A stretch of DNA of 64,000 nucleotides, from positions 62,001 to 126,000 of the forward strand of contig NZ_JWLW01000065.1 in assembly GCF_000808575.1 (NCBI RefSeq), given 5' to 3'. Below, one piece after another: positions 10,501-19,728 of the stretch; the first letter of the stretch is position 1, and each line of letters starts with the position of its first letter. The notes below the pieces were generated by a model, which made no database searches, was not told the DNA's origin, and saw only the letters and a program-made list of their open reading frames with translations. This DNA comes from Alteromonas marina (GTDB taxonomy: Bacteria > Pseudomonadota > Gammaproteobacteria > Enterobacterales > Alteromonadaceae). Made by a program: the position numbers and the translations under genes.

Positions 10501-11940
10501 CTAGTGATCTGATACAATAGAGACAGGGACGGTATCCACCTGTTCACCAATATCGTCGATGTTTAGCCTGGGGTCGTCCACACTTGCTTCTAGCATATCG
10601 AACGCCTCTTTGACGTAGCGCGCTAACGGCTGAAGCGACTCAATATTCTTATTGCAGCACACTAAGCCCACATTTGCAGTGCCTGCATATGTCATAAGCG
10701 TAATATTTACCCCGCCACCTGGCGTCATGGTGGAAATGGGGTAACAAGCTAAAAGCTCTGCATCTTTTAGATACCGCGTATCTTTTGGTCCTGGAACATT
10801 TGAAATCAGGATGTTTGCAATGGGTTTGACTACGCTAGATAACCTTAACCACTCAAAGACCAGTGCAAGCGATTGAATAACAATGGTATAGCCGCTAAAC
10901 GCTGCGGGCCGCGCGTGCTGCGCTGCATGTTTAACAATGCGGTGATTCACTACAATTTGACGCAAACGTAAATAAGGATCAGTTTCACCGTGAGCAAGCT
11001 GCACCGGCACAATAGCTATCTTATTGCCCGTGGTTTTCTCTCCGGGTTTACGCAAATTGATTGGCATATTGGTGAACAAGGCTTTTTTAAATACTTGCCC
11101 GTGGTCTTGCAGCAGTTTATGTACACCGATATCGAAGGCACATAGCAATACCTCGTTTGCCGTAGAGCGCGTTCGCCTTGCCAGGGCTTTCACACGCTTA
11201 AAGTCTAAGTCCATGGTAGCCACAGCCCTTCCCGCTTTCACTTGTCCAGTCAGCACTGTTTTCGTACCAGTGAAAGGAATAGGCATATAGTGTGGGTTCA
11301 CTCGCAGCACTTTCATGAATATACGAATAAAGATAATTAGCAAATCGAGCGCGGTTTTAAGCGCGTAACCCACTCCCACTAAGCGCTTATAAAAGCTCAC
11401 AGGCTCTCTGCGCTTATGGCGCAGTCGTTTTACTGCCCATACTGGTGTGAACTTAGTCTCATGTGAATTTGATACATATCCCGCTTGGAACCAACGCACT
11501 AAGGTTGCCCCATCGCCATACATATGATGAACCCGCGCATAAATAGCAAACGTCTCGCTGTTGTCATCAAAGATGAAATGGTATTGCCAAAGGGGCTTGT
11601 CGGGATCTAACCGCGAAGCATGTAATCTTGCTACAAACGCATCGAGTGCTTCGCGGTTTGTAACATCAGCCACACGATGAATTTGAACGTGATAATCCAT
11701 GTTGAGCTTTTTTACCGGCGCAAACCCCACCGGGTACCCCAATACCGTTTTTACCGCACAGTTGAAGGGAGAAGTAGCACGGGCAAAGCTTTTTATTTCT
11801 TGAAATAGTTGAGGGACATATTCAGTACTTTTTGCCCCTTTAGGTATGGCAAGTAGCTGCAAGCAAGCTACGTGTTTTGGATTCTCGTCTGACTCTGTTA
11901 TCCAAAATGACTTATCTAAGAAACTGAGCGTTTTTGCCAT
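10501..11940 (-). CDS. Wax ester synthase / diacylglycerol acyltransferase (WS/DGAT)
   Basis: This is a 479-residue bifunctional-type acyltransferase that joins acyl-CoA to fatty alcohols (wax esters) or diacylglycerol (triacylglycerol). The catalytic motif HHxxxDG is present as HHMYGDG at residues 138-144. Further family blocks are NVPGP (in SNVPGPKDTRY) and the N-terminal LSFLDKSFW. I start at 11940 because AAAGGAAT precedes it and LSFLD is the usual N-terminus; a longer frame to 11985 would overlap the upstream tetR. The upstream tetR stop is 10 bases away, so the two are probably one operon. It suggests neutral-lipid storage. Confidence 0.9.
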   Translation of the reverse strand: MAKTLSFLDKSFWITESDENPKHVACLQLLAIPKGAKSTEYVPQLFQEIKSFARATSPFNCAVKTVLGYPVGFAPVKKLNMDYHVQIHRVADVTNREALDAFVARLHASRLDPDKPLWQYHFIFDDNSETFAIYARVHHMYGDGATLVRWFQAGYVSNSHETKFTPVWAVKRLRHKRREPVSFYKRLVGVGYALKTALDLLIIFIRIFMKVLRVNPHYMPIPFTGTKTVLTGQVKAGRAVATMDLDFKRVKALARRTRSTANEVLLCAFDIGVHKLLQDHGQVFKKALFTNMPINLRKPGEKTTGNKIAIVPVQLAHGETDPYLRLRQIVVNHRIVKHAAQHARPAAFSGYTIVIQSLALVFEWLRLSSVVKPIANILISNVPGPKDTRYLKDAELLACYPISTMTPGGGVNITLMTYAGTANVGLVCCNKNIESLQPLARYVKEAFDMLEASVDDPRLNIDDIGEQVDTVPVSIVSDH

Positions 11941-11950
11941 TACTATTCCT

Positions 11951-12616
11951 TTACGCGAAGTCGAGGGGTGACGGGGTTGAGGCATCTCTCATAAAGTCAT
12001 GAGAGTCGAGCATCTGTTCTAACTGCTGTTTTTGTTCATCGGATAATGCCAACCTTGGCAATACACTTACCATCATTAGCGACAAGGCGTGGTAGCGCTG
12101 CGTTGTACTATCCATATGACTGTTTAGTTCATCAAATTGACAAGACTGTGTGATAATTAAGGACATTAAATCCACCATAAGTGCCCGGTCTGCCTTTGAG
12201 GCAATAAGAATGTCTCGTTTCGATAGCGACTCAAAAAGATAAGCTAATTGTTTATTTAAGCTAGACAATATGTGCTGTCTAGGACGCACAATACTGGGAT
12301 ATTTTTCTGCTAAGTCAGCGGGGCTACGGTAGAAAAAGCGAAATACATGAATACTATCTATAAGCAAATACAGGTAATACATAATTTCTTCAGGATGAAG
12401 TGTATCGAGCTTTTCTCGGCTTAGTATCTTCTGCATCTGCTGTTCATGCATTTTCATCAACGCGTTAACCAGGCTGTCCTTGCCTTTAAAGTGGTAGTAG
12501 AGATTCCCCGGACTAATATCAAGCTCAATGGCGATATCAACACTGGTAACGGTGTTTTCGCCGTGCTCATTAAATAAGGTTAGCGCGGTGAGTAGTATTT
12601 TCTGCGCGGTTTTCAT
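11951..12616 (-). CDS. TetR/AcrR family transcriptional regulator upstream of WS/DGAT
   Basis: A 221-residue TetR-type regulator. The helix-turn-helix is at about residues 23-45 (TSVDIAIELDISPGNLYYHFKGK). The rest is helical and resembles TetR regulators paired with lipid genes in marine gammaproteobacteria. It is co-directional with, and 10 bases upstream of, the wax ester synthase gene, so autoregulation of a two-gene operon is the simple expectation. No clear palindromic operator is visible in the 56 bases between it and the DUF445 gene. Confidence 0.85.
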   Translation of the reverse strand: MKTAQKILLTALTLFNEHGENTVTSVDIAIELDISPGNLYYHFKGKDSLVNALMKMHEQQMQKILSREKLDTLHPEEIMYYLYLLIDSIHVFRFFYRSPADLAEKYPSIVRPRQHILSSLNKQLAYLFESLSKRDILIASKADRALMVDLMSLIITQSCQFDELNSHMDSTTQRYHALSLMMVSVLPRLALSDEQKQQLEQMLDSHDFMRDASTPSPLDFA

Positions 12617-12672
12617 AATTTAGTTCAATCCTTTGCCAACCCAGTGCGTTAATTTTTTGTTCGTGAAACACG

Positions 12673-13881
12673 CTACATAAACACCAGATAGAGTTGAGCA
12701 ATACCAGCTACCATACCTAGAATAGCGCCGGTTACGATGAGCTTCCACTCATCCTGTTGATAAGCTGGGCGCAAAACGCCTTCAAATTCTTCAACACTTA
12801 ACGCCTGCATGCGCTCACTTAAATCGTGCCCAATCTGCATAGCATTATTAGCGTAATCAAACGCATAAAGCAGATATTTATCAGAATTATCGAATATCTG
12901 ACGCACCGCTAGTCCCTTCATTTTATGGTAATTTTCTGACCCCACACCCAACGCAAAATACGGTTGCGCTATAGCAACATAGCGTTCAATAGCGTCGTTG
13001 ACATGAAGCTCAATGAGTTCTAAAAGCTGGGCTGAGCCTGAACCATGCAAAATTACATGGGTGATGTTTTTAGGCGTTATAAGCTTTTCTTCAATAATAT
13101 TTGAATAGACTTCAGACACTTCTTTTTGGCGTTTTAAAAACATACCTTGAATAGTAATAGGCCCCAGTTTTCTCGGACGTTTGGGTTCAAATATTATCTT
13201 GATGGCAATCCAATTGGTGGCATAGCCCACAAGCAGCCCACCTAAAGGTAGAATCCACCATGCTTGATAGAAATACCAAAGCAGCATGGTTGGTAAGCCG
13301 AATAGGAAACCGAAGTAAAAGCCAGAGCGCACTATAAACGGAAACTCTTTGCTGCCCGCCGTTAAGAAAATTTCATTAACGAGCTCGGGCGCATTCACCA
13401 GCTGCTCTACCACCAGCTCTTTAATATCTAAAATTTCTGAGACATTGTGCTGAAAGTCGTCCACCATCTTGTGGACCACATTAGGGATGTCGTTTTCTAT
13501 GCGTTGGTAAACTAAATTTTTACCTTGCACAGGCAACGCTGCCCAAAGTTGAGGCGCTGATTCGGCCATTACGTCATTGACAACTTTGCGTATAACCTGC
13601 CCTAAGCGGCGCTCAATAGCCTTCGTCAGCTCATCTGCATCTAAGCGCTGCGCTAATTCTTCAACACTTAGCAATTTGCCTAAAACCAGCTCAACCTCAA
13701 TCTCGGCCATTTGGCGGCGCTTAGCAGGAATGAGTCCCTGCCACCCTAAGAATGGCTTAATACCGACGAATTCAATGGGGTAAAACATCATTTTTACCGC
13801 CAGATAGTTGGTTAGCCACCCAACAATAGCGCTAATTAAAGGAATTGATAGCAGACTCAGCGTTTCAAAGTTCCATTCCAT
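12673..13881 (-). CDS. DUF445 family membrane protein
   Basis: A 402-residue protein of the DUF445 family. It begins with a hydrophobic helix (LLSIPLISAIVGWLTNYLAVKMMFYP) and the following LGWQGLIPAKRRQMA block typical of the family. Two more hydrophobic segments lie mid-protein (about 185-230: FYFGFLFGLPTMLLWYFY, then LPLGGLLVGYATNWIAIKIIF), and a C-terminal membrane helix ends the chain. The N-terminal and middle segments each contain a GxxTNxxAxK pattern, suggesting an internal duplication. Function is not established. It lies upstream of the tetR-WS/DGAT pair on the same strand. Confidence 0.85.
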   Translation of the reverse strand: MEWNFETLSLLSIPLISAIVGWLTNYLAVKMMFYPIEFVGIKPFLGWQGLIPAKRRQMAEIEVELVLGKLLSVEELAQRLDADELTKAIERRLGQVIRKVVNDVMAESAPQLWAALPVQGKNLVYQRIENDIPNVVHKMVDDFQHNVSEILDIKELVVEQLVNAPELVNEIFLTAGSKEFPFIVRSGFYFGFLFGLPTMLLWYFYQAWWILPLGGLLVGYATNWIAIKIIFEPKRPRKLGPITIQGMFLKRQKEVSEVYSNIIEEKLITPKNITHVILHGSGSAQLLELIELHVNDAIERYVAIAQPYFALGVGSENYHKMKGLAVRQIFDNSDKYLLYAFDYANNAMQIGHDLSERMQALSVEEFEGVLRPAYQQDEWKLIVTGAILGMVAGIAQLYLVFM

Positions 13882-14295
13882 ACTACAAAAAAGAGATCCA
13901 CATTGTTATTTTCTCTCTCAGGCTACTGAGTGCTTATGAAATGGTCAATGTAAAAAACAAAATTACTGCTAATTGTTGATTGAAAACAGCTAAATGAAAG
14001 TCTAAAAGTTAGAATGTTTGACCTTGTGTGATTCACCTAAAGTGCATCAGTTTTCTCAACAACAAACGATTAGGTAGTGAATTCTAAATTTACGCCATAC
14101 ACTCAAAATAGTGTATGAACCGCTGTTCTCATGCCCTTGCTTTAAGTCTTCGTTATAGAGACATTTAAAGACCTGTAATTTTTGAGAACTGCGTTCTAAA
14201 TGAAAACTATCGTTTTGCTGGTGTTTTTCGGGTCAGTGTACTTTTTCCAATGAGTAGAAGGCACAGCCCTCATCAATCAAAAATAGGTACTCGTC
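13882..14295. other. Intergenic region, divergent DUF445 / patatin promoters
   Basis: These 414 bases hold no convincing gene. The notable element is a perfect inverted repeat, CATACACT-N6-AGTGTATG, at 14096-14117, with no T-run after it, so it looks more like a protein-binding site than a terminator. No promoter is clear enough to call. Confidence 0.5.
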
Positions 14296-15756
14296 ATGGC
14301 AGTATTCGACTTGCGGTTAAAAAAGCTTGAACATGAGATTGAGCATGCAGGCAATTATGATGAATATGAGGCCGCGTGCTTAGCGCACGATGCATTGTCT
14401 GGTGCTGAGGAATGGAAAGCCGAAGACGCTAGCGATGATTACGACTACAAACTAATTCGAAAACGGGTTCAGCGCCTACAGCTTGCCAGAGGCAAAGGCG
14501 ATTTACATGCGCTTATGTCGATTCTGCACGAGGGGCTACACGGCAATTTAGGCAATATTGCCAACCCCGTATTACTTACCCAGTGTAAAATAGGCACTAA
14601 ATATCTTATTGAACAGTTTATTGACGAAGTGATATTGGCGCTAGAGCAAATTTATCACGCCGATGAACAAGACGTAGACTTTTACGAGAAACTGTCATTT
14701 TTTGAAGAGACTGCACACGCCTTCGGGCGCAGCTGCCTTATGCTTTCAGGTGGCGCAGGCTTAGGCTTTTTCCATGCTGGCGTGGTTAAGTCATTAAACG
14801 AAAAAAACTTGCTGCCTACGGTAGTGTCTGGCTCGAGTGCCGGGTCAATCATCGCAGCCATGCTGGGCACGCGAACGCACGACCAATTATTAGAAGCACT
14901 CAGCGCAGACTTTATTTACGAGACTTTTAAACATTGGCGAAGCTTTGCCGGTCTTGGAAAGAAAGGGCTATTTGATAGTTCAGTGCTCGAAAACGCGCTG
15001 ATTGAACTTTTCGACCTCACTACCTTCGAAGAGGCTTTTAAGAAAACAGGTCGACACATTACTGTGACGGTATCCCCTGCCGACCTCCATCAACATTCGC
15101 GCTTGTTAAATGCTAAAACCTCACCGAATGCCATTATTACTCAAGCGGTACGTGCATCCTGCGCGGTCCCAGTGATTTTCAGCCCCGTACAGCTAAGAGC
15201 AAAAACCCTATCAGGCGATATAGTGCCTTATATCCCTAATCGTCGTTTTGCTGATGGTTCAATAATGGCCGATCTCCCCTTTGAGCGCTTAGCGAGGCTA
15301 TATGGTGTAAATCACAGCATTGTAAGCCAAACAAACCCCTTAGCAGTGCCGTTTATATCTGCAAACCGCATTGTTCCCAACTCGCTTTGGGATATGTCGG
15401 CACGTCATATTGGGCAACTGGCAAAGACTAATAGTATTTTCGCTATTGATGTCATTGAACGTTTGACTGGGAATAAGAGCGCTAAGCTAGCAATTCACAA
15501 AGTACGTTCTATTATTGATCAACAGTATGTCGGCAATATTAATATTTTACCCAAGCGGCAAATACGAAATTTATCGCAGGTATTGTCTAACCCCACCCGT
15601 GACAGCATTAGCCAGTTAATTGTCAGTGGAGAGCGTGCTTCATGGCCGCAACTACATGTTATAAAAAGAAATACCAAAATTAGTGAAAATTTACGGTATC
15701 ATTTAGGCCAATTGAAAAAACGTGAGGCAGTGGAGCTCGGACATGAGGTTAAGTAA
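14296..15756 (+). CDS. Patatin-like phospholipase with DUF3336 domain
   Basis: A 486-residue lipid acyl hydrolase. The N-terminal 130 residues resemble DUF3336, which precedes the patatin domain in many bacterial and fungal triacylglycerol lipases/phospholipases. The patatin part has the glycine-rich oxyanion loop (LSGGAGLGFFHAGV), the nucleophile elbow GSSAG at 179-183 (Ser181) and the dyad Asp in DGS at Asp320. There is no signal peptide, so it acts in the cytoplasm or on the inner membrane face. With a wax/triacylglycerol synthase gene nearby, storage-lipid or membrane-lipid turnover is a fair inference. Confidence 0.9.
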   Translation: MAVFDLRLKKLEHEIEHAGNYDEYEAACLAHDALSGAEEWKAEDASDDYDYKLIRKRVQRLQLARGKGDLHALMSILHEGLHGNLGNIANPVLLTQCKIGTKYLIEQFIDEVILALEQIYHADEQDVDFYEKLSFFEETAHAFGRSCLMLSGGAGLGFFHAGVVKSLNEKNLLPTVVSGSSAGSIIAAMLGTRTHDQLLEALSADFIYETFKHWRSFAGLGKKGLFDSSVLENALIELFDLTTFEEAFKKTGRHITVTVSPADLHQHSRLLNAKTSPNAIITQAVRASCAVPVIFSPVQLRAKTLSGDIVPYIPNRRFADGSIMADLPFERLARLYGVNHSIVSQTNPLAVPFISANRIVPNSLWDMSARHIGQLAKTNSIFAIDVIERLTGNKSAKLAIHKVRSIIDQQYVGNINILPKRQIRNLSQVLSNPTRDSISQLIVSGERASWPQLHVIKRNTKISENLRYHLGQLKKREAVELGHEVK

Positions 15757-15834
15757 CCTAATGCAGCGCTGACCTGACCTGGGTTACCCAACACAAAACA
15801 AGGGTAATTCGCAGCATCATTTGAAAGGACGACG

Positions 15835-17268
15835 GTGAGCGCACAAAGCCAAAACCCCGACAATATTTACACGCAGCAAGTAAAGCAGCTTATCAACATG
15901 ATTTATCCTAAAGATACGGGCTATGGCTCGGTTTTTGAGGATGCTAGTCATTATTTTTCAGTTACTCCCTCTTTAGAGCAGCATATTGAAGACTTAAAAG
16001 CTCAGCTTAAGTTAATAGAACGTAATAAAGACAGAGAGGTGCTTGCCGAGCAGCTTACCAAGCAGATAAGAAATAGTTCAGAAAAACTGGAAGAAGAGCG
16101 CCTAGCAAGGCTAGAACGACTTGACGCTGTAAGTACAAAAATTATTGAGCTTTGTGAGGGTGACAATTGGCAAGAAACACAGCAGCTTAGTGCAAAGCTA
16201 CTGGGTACACTCATGTTGCTCACACGAGGCCCTGAGGGTAGTTTTGCTAAAGTGCACATGCGCTTTAAGCCGCTCTACAAGGCTGTTTTAACGTTGCGCT
16301 TAGTCGATAGACTGTTAGAGCACGATACAATTGCCCACAAATATTTATCCAAGTACCGTGAAGCCGCCTCTCGCTTTCGCGGAAACCGCTATTGGCGAGA
16401 TAAATGGAAAATTGAGCTTGGACGCCCTCTAATCACCGCAGCGCTTCTGCAAGATATTGGCTTACAAAGCCCTGCTGCACAAACCATATTAAAAGGTGAA
16501 AACGGCGACCTAGATGAGTTTCGTTTATTAGATGAATCACAGCGCAAAGACCTGCTGAAGCTGAACTATCACTTTACGTTACGTTACTTATCAGATGGTT
16601 TAGGACAGCCTAACTACGTAGGTAACAACAAAGAAGAGAGAGACCGTTTCAATAAAACGCACAAAGACGCTAGCGAGTTTTTGCTGAGTTTGGTTAAAGA
16701 CGCCTTTGTGTCAAAATCCGGTTTAGGCGAGATTGTAAAGATCCCTCAAATTTACGTTTCCATTGTGCTTTCAACCAAGTCAGACTACTCGCGAATGAGC
16801 CTACCCAAGGGGTATATGCTAATTGAACAACTGGCGAAGAAAGGGGGCCTAAATAAACAGTTAGCACAGGACTTTGTTGAACTTGTGGGCTACTTCCCTC
16901 AAGGCTTCGGTATTACTTATATTCCGGTAAATGAAAAAGGACAAGAAAAGGACCAATACGAATGCGCCATAGTGATTGGTCTCAACCCAAAAAATCCAGC
17001 CGAGCCTTTATGTAAAGTGGTGACAAGAAATCAGAAGTATATAACTAGCGGTGCTCAGGAGATTATCCCCAAAGGGAGAAACTTGTACTTCCCGGCTAAC
17101 AGAAAAAAGTTAATGCGGGTGGGTCAAGACAGATTGGGCGAAATCATGAGCCAGTTGTCGAGCAATTTCACGCCAGATGCTATTGATGATTTAGTACCAA
17201 GCTTTTGGGAACCGTACGACTTTTTTGGTTTTAAAAAACATCAGAATCTGTGGGCGAAGAACAATTAG
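15835..17268 (+). CDS. Hypothetical protein with probable degenerate HD-GYP-like domain
   Basis: A 477-residue soluble protein starting at a GTG with GAAAGGA upstream. A coiled coil (about 45-100) precedes a helical region. Residues 203-215 (ALLQDIGLQSP) look like the HD-GYP entry motif ALLHDIG with the metal-binding His replaced by Gln206 while Asp207 is kept. YLSDGLGQPNYVG downstream resembles the DGxGYP segment with GYP lost, and LVGYFPQGFGITYIPV resembles the conserved C-terminal block of the fold. If this reading is right, it is a catalytically dead c-di-GMP phosphodiesterase relative, perhaps a binding or scaffold protein. It follows the patatin gene by 78 bases. Confidence 0.5.
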   Translation: MSAQSQNPDNIYTQQVKQLINMIYPKDTGYGSVFEDASHYFSVTPSLEQHIEDLKAQLKLIERNKDREVLAEQLTKQIRNSSEKLEEERLARLERLDAVSTKIIELCEGDNWQETQQLSAKLLGTLMLLTRGPEGSFAKVHMRFKPLYKAVLTLRLVDRLLEHDTIAHKYLSKYREAASRFRGNRYWRDKWKIELGRPLITAALLQDIGLQSPAAQTILKGENGDLDEFRLLDESQRKDLLKLNYHFTLRYLSDGLGQPNYVGNNKEERDRFNKTHKDASEFLLSLVKDAFVSKSGLGEIVKIPQIYVSIVLSTKSDYSRMSLPKGYMLIEQLAKKGGLNKQLAQDFVELVGYFPQGFGITYIPVNEKGQEKDQYECAIVIGLNPKNPAEPLCKVVTRNQKYITSGAQEIIPKGRNLYFPANRKKLMRVGQDRLGEIMSQLSSNFTPDAIDDLVPSFWEPYDFFGFKKHQNLWAKNN

Positions 17269-17325
17269 CGAGTAAATATTCTTCTATAAAAATATGATAA
17301 AACATGGACTGGACGTTACGTTTTT

Positions 17326-17862
17326 ATGACTATTGAGGTAAGCCGAGCACAGCTTAGAAAAGCAAGATTGGGGGTCTGTTTTGTCGCTTTGATTGCCCTA
17401 ATTTTTGTCATCGTCTTTTCAATACAAGTCTTTAAAGGGTTAGCTGGCCCAATCTCTTCAATGAATTGGCTTCCTATCAAAGCAACTTTAATAAATGTAT
17501 ATATTGACGAAATGATTACAACAACGACTAAAGATAATCGAAGTCAATATACTTTATACACGCCTCGTATCCTTTATAAATACAATACTAGTGGCCAACA
17601 ACATATCGGAAGAAAAGTTACTTGGGATGATATATACGACGATGGCTTTATGCTTGAATTAGGGCTTGAATTAAAAAGAAAGTTTGCAGCTTCTGAACCA
17701 ATCGAGATTTACATAAACCCAAATAACGAGGCACAGTCGGTTTTGATCAAAGGTATTATTTGGGAACATATGTCGATGTTGCTTGTCGTTTTTCTTATTT
17801 CTTGGTCGGTCTTTCTTTGGTTAGTGTACATTCTTAATTTCAAGTTGAAATATAAGCGCTGA
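17326..17862 (+). CDS. DUF3592-type membrane protein
   Basis: A 178-residue protein with two transmembrane helices (about 14-36 and 149-171) flanking an extracytoplasmic beta-rich domain. The order TM - ATLINVYID - YTPRILYKYNTSGQQHIGRKV - YINPNNEAQSVL - TM is the DUF3592 pattern. The function of the family is unknown. Base composition is more A+T-rich than in the flanking genes, as in the next gene. It lies 57 bases after the HD-GYP-like gene but with little sign of coupling. Confidence 0.75.
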   Translation: MTIEVSRAQLRKARLGVCFVALIALIFVIVFSIQVFKGLAGPISSMNWLPIKATLINVYIDEMITTTTKDNRSQYTLYTPRILYKYNTSGQQHIGRKVTWDDIYDDGFMLELGLELKRKFAASEPIEIYINPNNEAQSVLIKGIIWEHMSMLLVVFLISWSVFLWLVYILNFKLKYKR

Positions 17863-18071
17863 TTACCTTGAACTAATCTCGTTACACTTGAAGAGCTACT
17901 GTTGGCACATACAGTTCGCTTACTTAAATTATTGACATCTCCGTTTCATATTTTCTTTAACGCCTCTGCTGAAAGACGTAAAGCCAAACTCAAATACAAC
18001 TATCTCTATGCGTAGTCTACGGCATTAATATTTCTTATACTCGTTTTTATTATTCAAAAGGGAATTTAAGT

Positions 18072-18638
18072 ATGAAAGCGGATGACGAAATTACTATTAC
18101 AGGAGAACTAGCTGCCTCTAGTTTTTGCAACGCAAATTTAAATATTAATAAAGATGCCGTCACTATTACTCCTAGTTTAAGAGCCTATTTGTTTGAATGG
18201 GTAATGCAAATTTTTTGTTGGGCATGCTGCATATTTATGTCGGTTAAAGTTTGGCAGTTGGAGCCAAACCTTGATTCGAAAACCGAATTCGTTGTTGTCG
18301 TGCTTACATTGGGGGGGCTCTTTAGTTTAGGAACGGCCTTTATATGCAGAAAAAGCAGAAGAAAATTCTATTTTGACCTAAACGAAAAAGCGCTGAATGT
18401 CGGCAGTTCGCATAGTCCGAAAACTAAAGTTGGTTTTGATTCGTTTGAAAAGCTTCTGTTAGTTACGCATCGAATATATACATCTAGTGGGTCACTTACT
18501 TGTCACGAGCTAAGCGTTTTAACTAATAACCAAAAACGAATCGCGTTAATTTATCACGGTGATTATTACGCAATACAAAACGATTCAGATATACTCGCGA
18601 AAATACTGGGATTAGAAGTGGATAATTTAGAGACTTGA
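18072..18638 (+). CDS. Hypothetical two-helix membrane protein
   Basis: A 188-residue protein I do not recognise. Two adjacent hydrophobic helices (about 45-62 and 75-93) are followed by a basic stretch (CRKSRRKFYFDLNEKAL) and a C-terminal soluble part with beta-strand character, resembling small bacterial PH-like membrane proteins. Eight bases before the ATG there is AAGGGAA. It is A+T-rich like the preceding gene and may share its origin. It is followed by a strong terminator. Confidence 0.6.
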   Translation: MKADDEITITGELAASSFCNANLNINKDAVTITPSLRAYLFEWVMQIFCWACCIFMSVKVWQLEPNLDSKTEFVVVVLTLGGLFSLGTAFICRKSRRKFYFDLNEKALNVGSSHSPKTKVGFDSFEKLLLVTHRIYTSSGSLTCHELSVLTNNQKRIALIYHGDYYAIQNDSDILAKILGLEVDNLET

Positions 18639-18700
18639 TGCTGCTATTCATTATTTTTGAACTTACTGAAAGACAATCTACAGCACCTCTGACACGAAGC

Positions 18701-18740
18701 AGCGCCAATTAATGCATATGCGTGTAATTGGCGCTTTTAT
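18701..18740. terminator. Terminator between convergent genes
   Basis: An 11-bp perfect stem, AGCGCCAATTA (18701-18711) with TAATTGGCGCT (18725-18735), is followed by TTTTAT on the plus strand. It sits between the hypothetical membrane protein and the phasin-like gene, which converge. Confidence 0.85.
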
Positions 18741-18771
18741 CAAAAGCGACTTCTAGCTATATTCAGTGCTT

Positions 18772-19524
18772 TTACTCGTCGTTTTTAGCGGTTTCAGATG
18801 AACTCGATGTACTTTTAGTCGTACTTTGGGCCGGTGTAGTTTTGTTACTCGCCGTTGTTTTACGTGCTGTGCTCTTAGCTGCAGTTGACTTCGCTGCAGT
18901 ACGCTTACCAGCTGTTCCAGTAGACGCTTTTTTAGTTGTGCTCGTCGATGTCGTCGCAGGCTTTGCCGAACTCGTTTTGCGAGTGCGTGTAGTTGAAGAA
19001 GAGGCACTGGACGACTTAGCCGGAGTACTTTTAGTTGCTTTTTTCTCAGGTGCAGCTGCCTTGCTCGCAGTGCTTGCCGCATCTACTTTTTTAGCCGCTT
19101 CTTTCGCAGCTAATAGCGCTACCTGTTCAACGAGCAAGTCCACTTTTGCACTCAGCATTTCGAGCTGTTGCTCTTTCTGTTGACGTTTTTGGCCGCCAGA
19201 CAAGGCCGAAAATAATGGCGTTGATGCCACCAGCTTTTGTGCAGTATCGACTAAAGCGAAAGGATTAAGCGAACGTCTGAGTTCACTCTCCACCTCCAGG
19301 CCTTTAACCTGCATAGCATTAATAGTCTCTTGGGTGTCATCAATTTTCTGGCTGACCACACCTGCGGCTTGTTCAAGCTTTGCAGACAATAGGTCTGAGC
19401 CGGCAAAGAGCCATCCAAACAAGGGGGATGATTTTAATGGTGAAGCGCTGGTACCGTTTAACGTTGTCAATTCTCTTTCGACAACAGGCACAGCTTCTGG
19501 ATTAGGGATATTTTTGTTGCTCAT
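18772..19524 (-). CDS. PhaF-like phasin-associated protein with histone H1-like tail
   Basis: A 250-residue protein. I start it at the ATG at 19524, which has GGAGG seven bases upstream, rather than ten codons earlier. The first ~150 residues are helical with a leucine/glutamine-rich coiled coil (about 110-145). The last ~100 are a low-complexity Lys/Ala/Ser/Thr tail with repeated AAKS/TARKT blocks, like the DNA-binding tail of PhaF or AlgP in Pseudomonas. A short phasin gene lies directly upstream, giving the PhaI/PhaF pairing known for polyhydroxyalkanoate granules. Granule-to-nucleoid tethering is inferred from that analogy; no PHA synthase gene is in the window. Confidence 0.7.
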   Translation of the reverse strand: MSNKNIPNPEAVPVVERELTTLNGTSASPLKSSPLFGWLFAGSDLLSAKLEQAAGVVSQKIDDTQETINAMQVKGLEVESELRRSLNPFALVDTAQKLVASTPLFSALSGGQKRQQKEQQLEMLSAKVDLLVEQVALLAAKEAAKKVDAASTASKAAAPEKKATKSTPAKSSSASSSTTRTRKTSSAKPATTSTSTTKKASTGTAGKRTAAKSTAAKSTARKTTASNKTTPAQSTTKSTSSSSETAKNDE

Positions 19525-19693
19525 AACGCCTCCAATATGGAGATTTGTAAGCATGGCAATGTAGGAAATGTTCGAAGCTTAGCTAAAACACTTTGTTTAA
19601 AAGCGTCCTTGAGCGCTCGGCTTTCATTGCCACTCAATTGCAATTTATTCTAATACCCTTCTATAGCGAAGTAGTATATAGAAATTGCACATA

Positions 19694-19713
19694 GGGCACC
19701 GCAAGCGGTGCCC
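19694..19713 (-). terminator. Hairpin after phasin gene
   Basis: GGGCACCG (19694-19701) and CGGTGCCC (19706-19713) form an 8-bp GC-rich stem with a 4-base loop just past the phasin stop. The following minus-strand sequence is only weakly T-rich, so it may attenuate rather than fully stop transcription into the PhaF-like gene. Confidence 0.5.
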
Positions 19714-19728
19714 AAAAGAACCTATGCT

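Noticed and set aside
18728..19183. 151-codon plus-strand frame rich in Val, Ala and Leu
   Set aside because: It is the antisense reading of the low-complexity Lys/Ala tail of the PhaF-like gene; its hydrophobic look follows from that composition.
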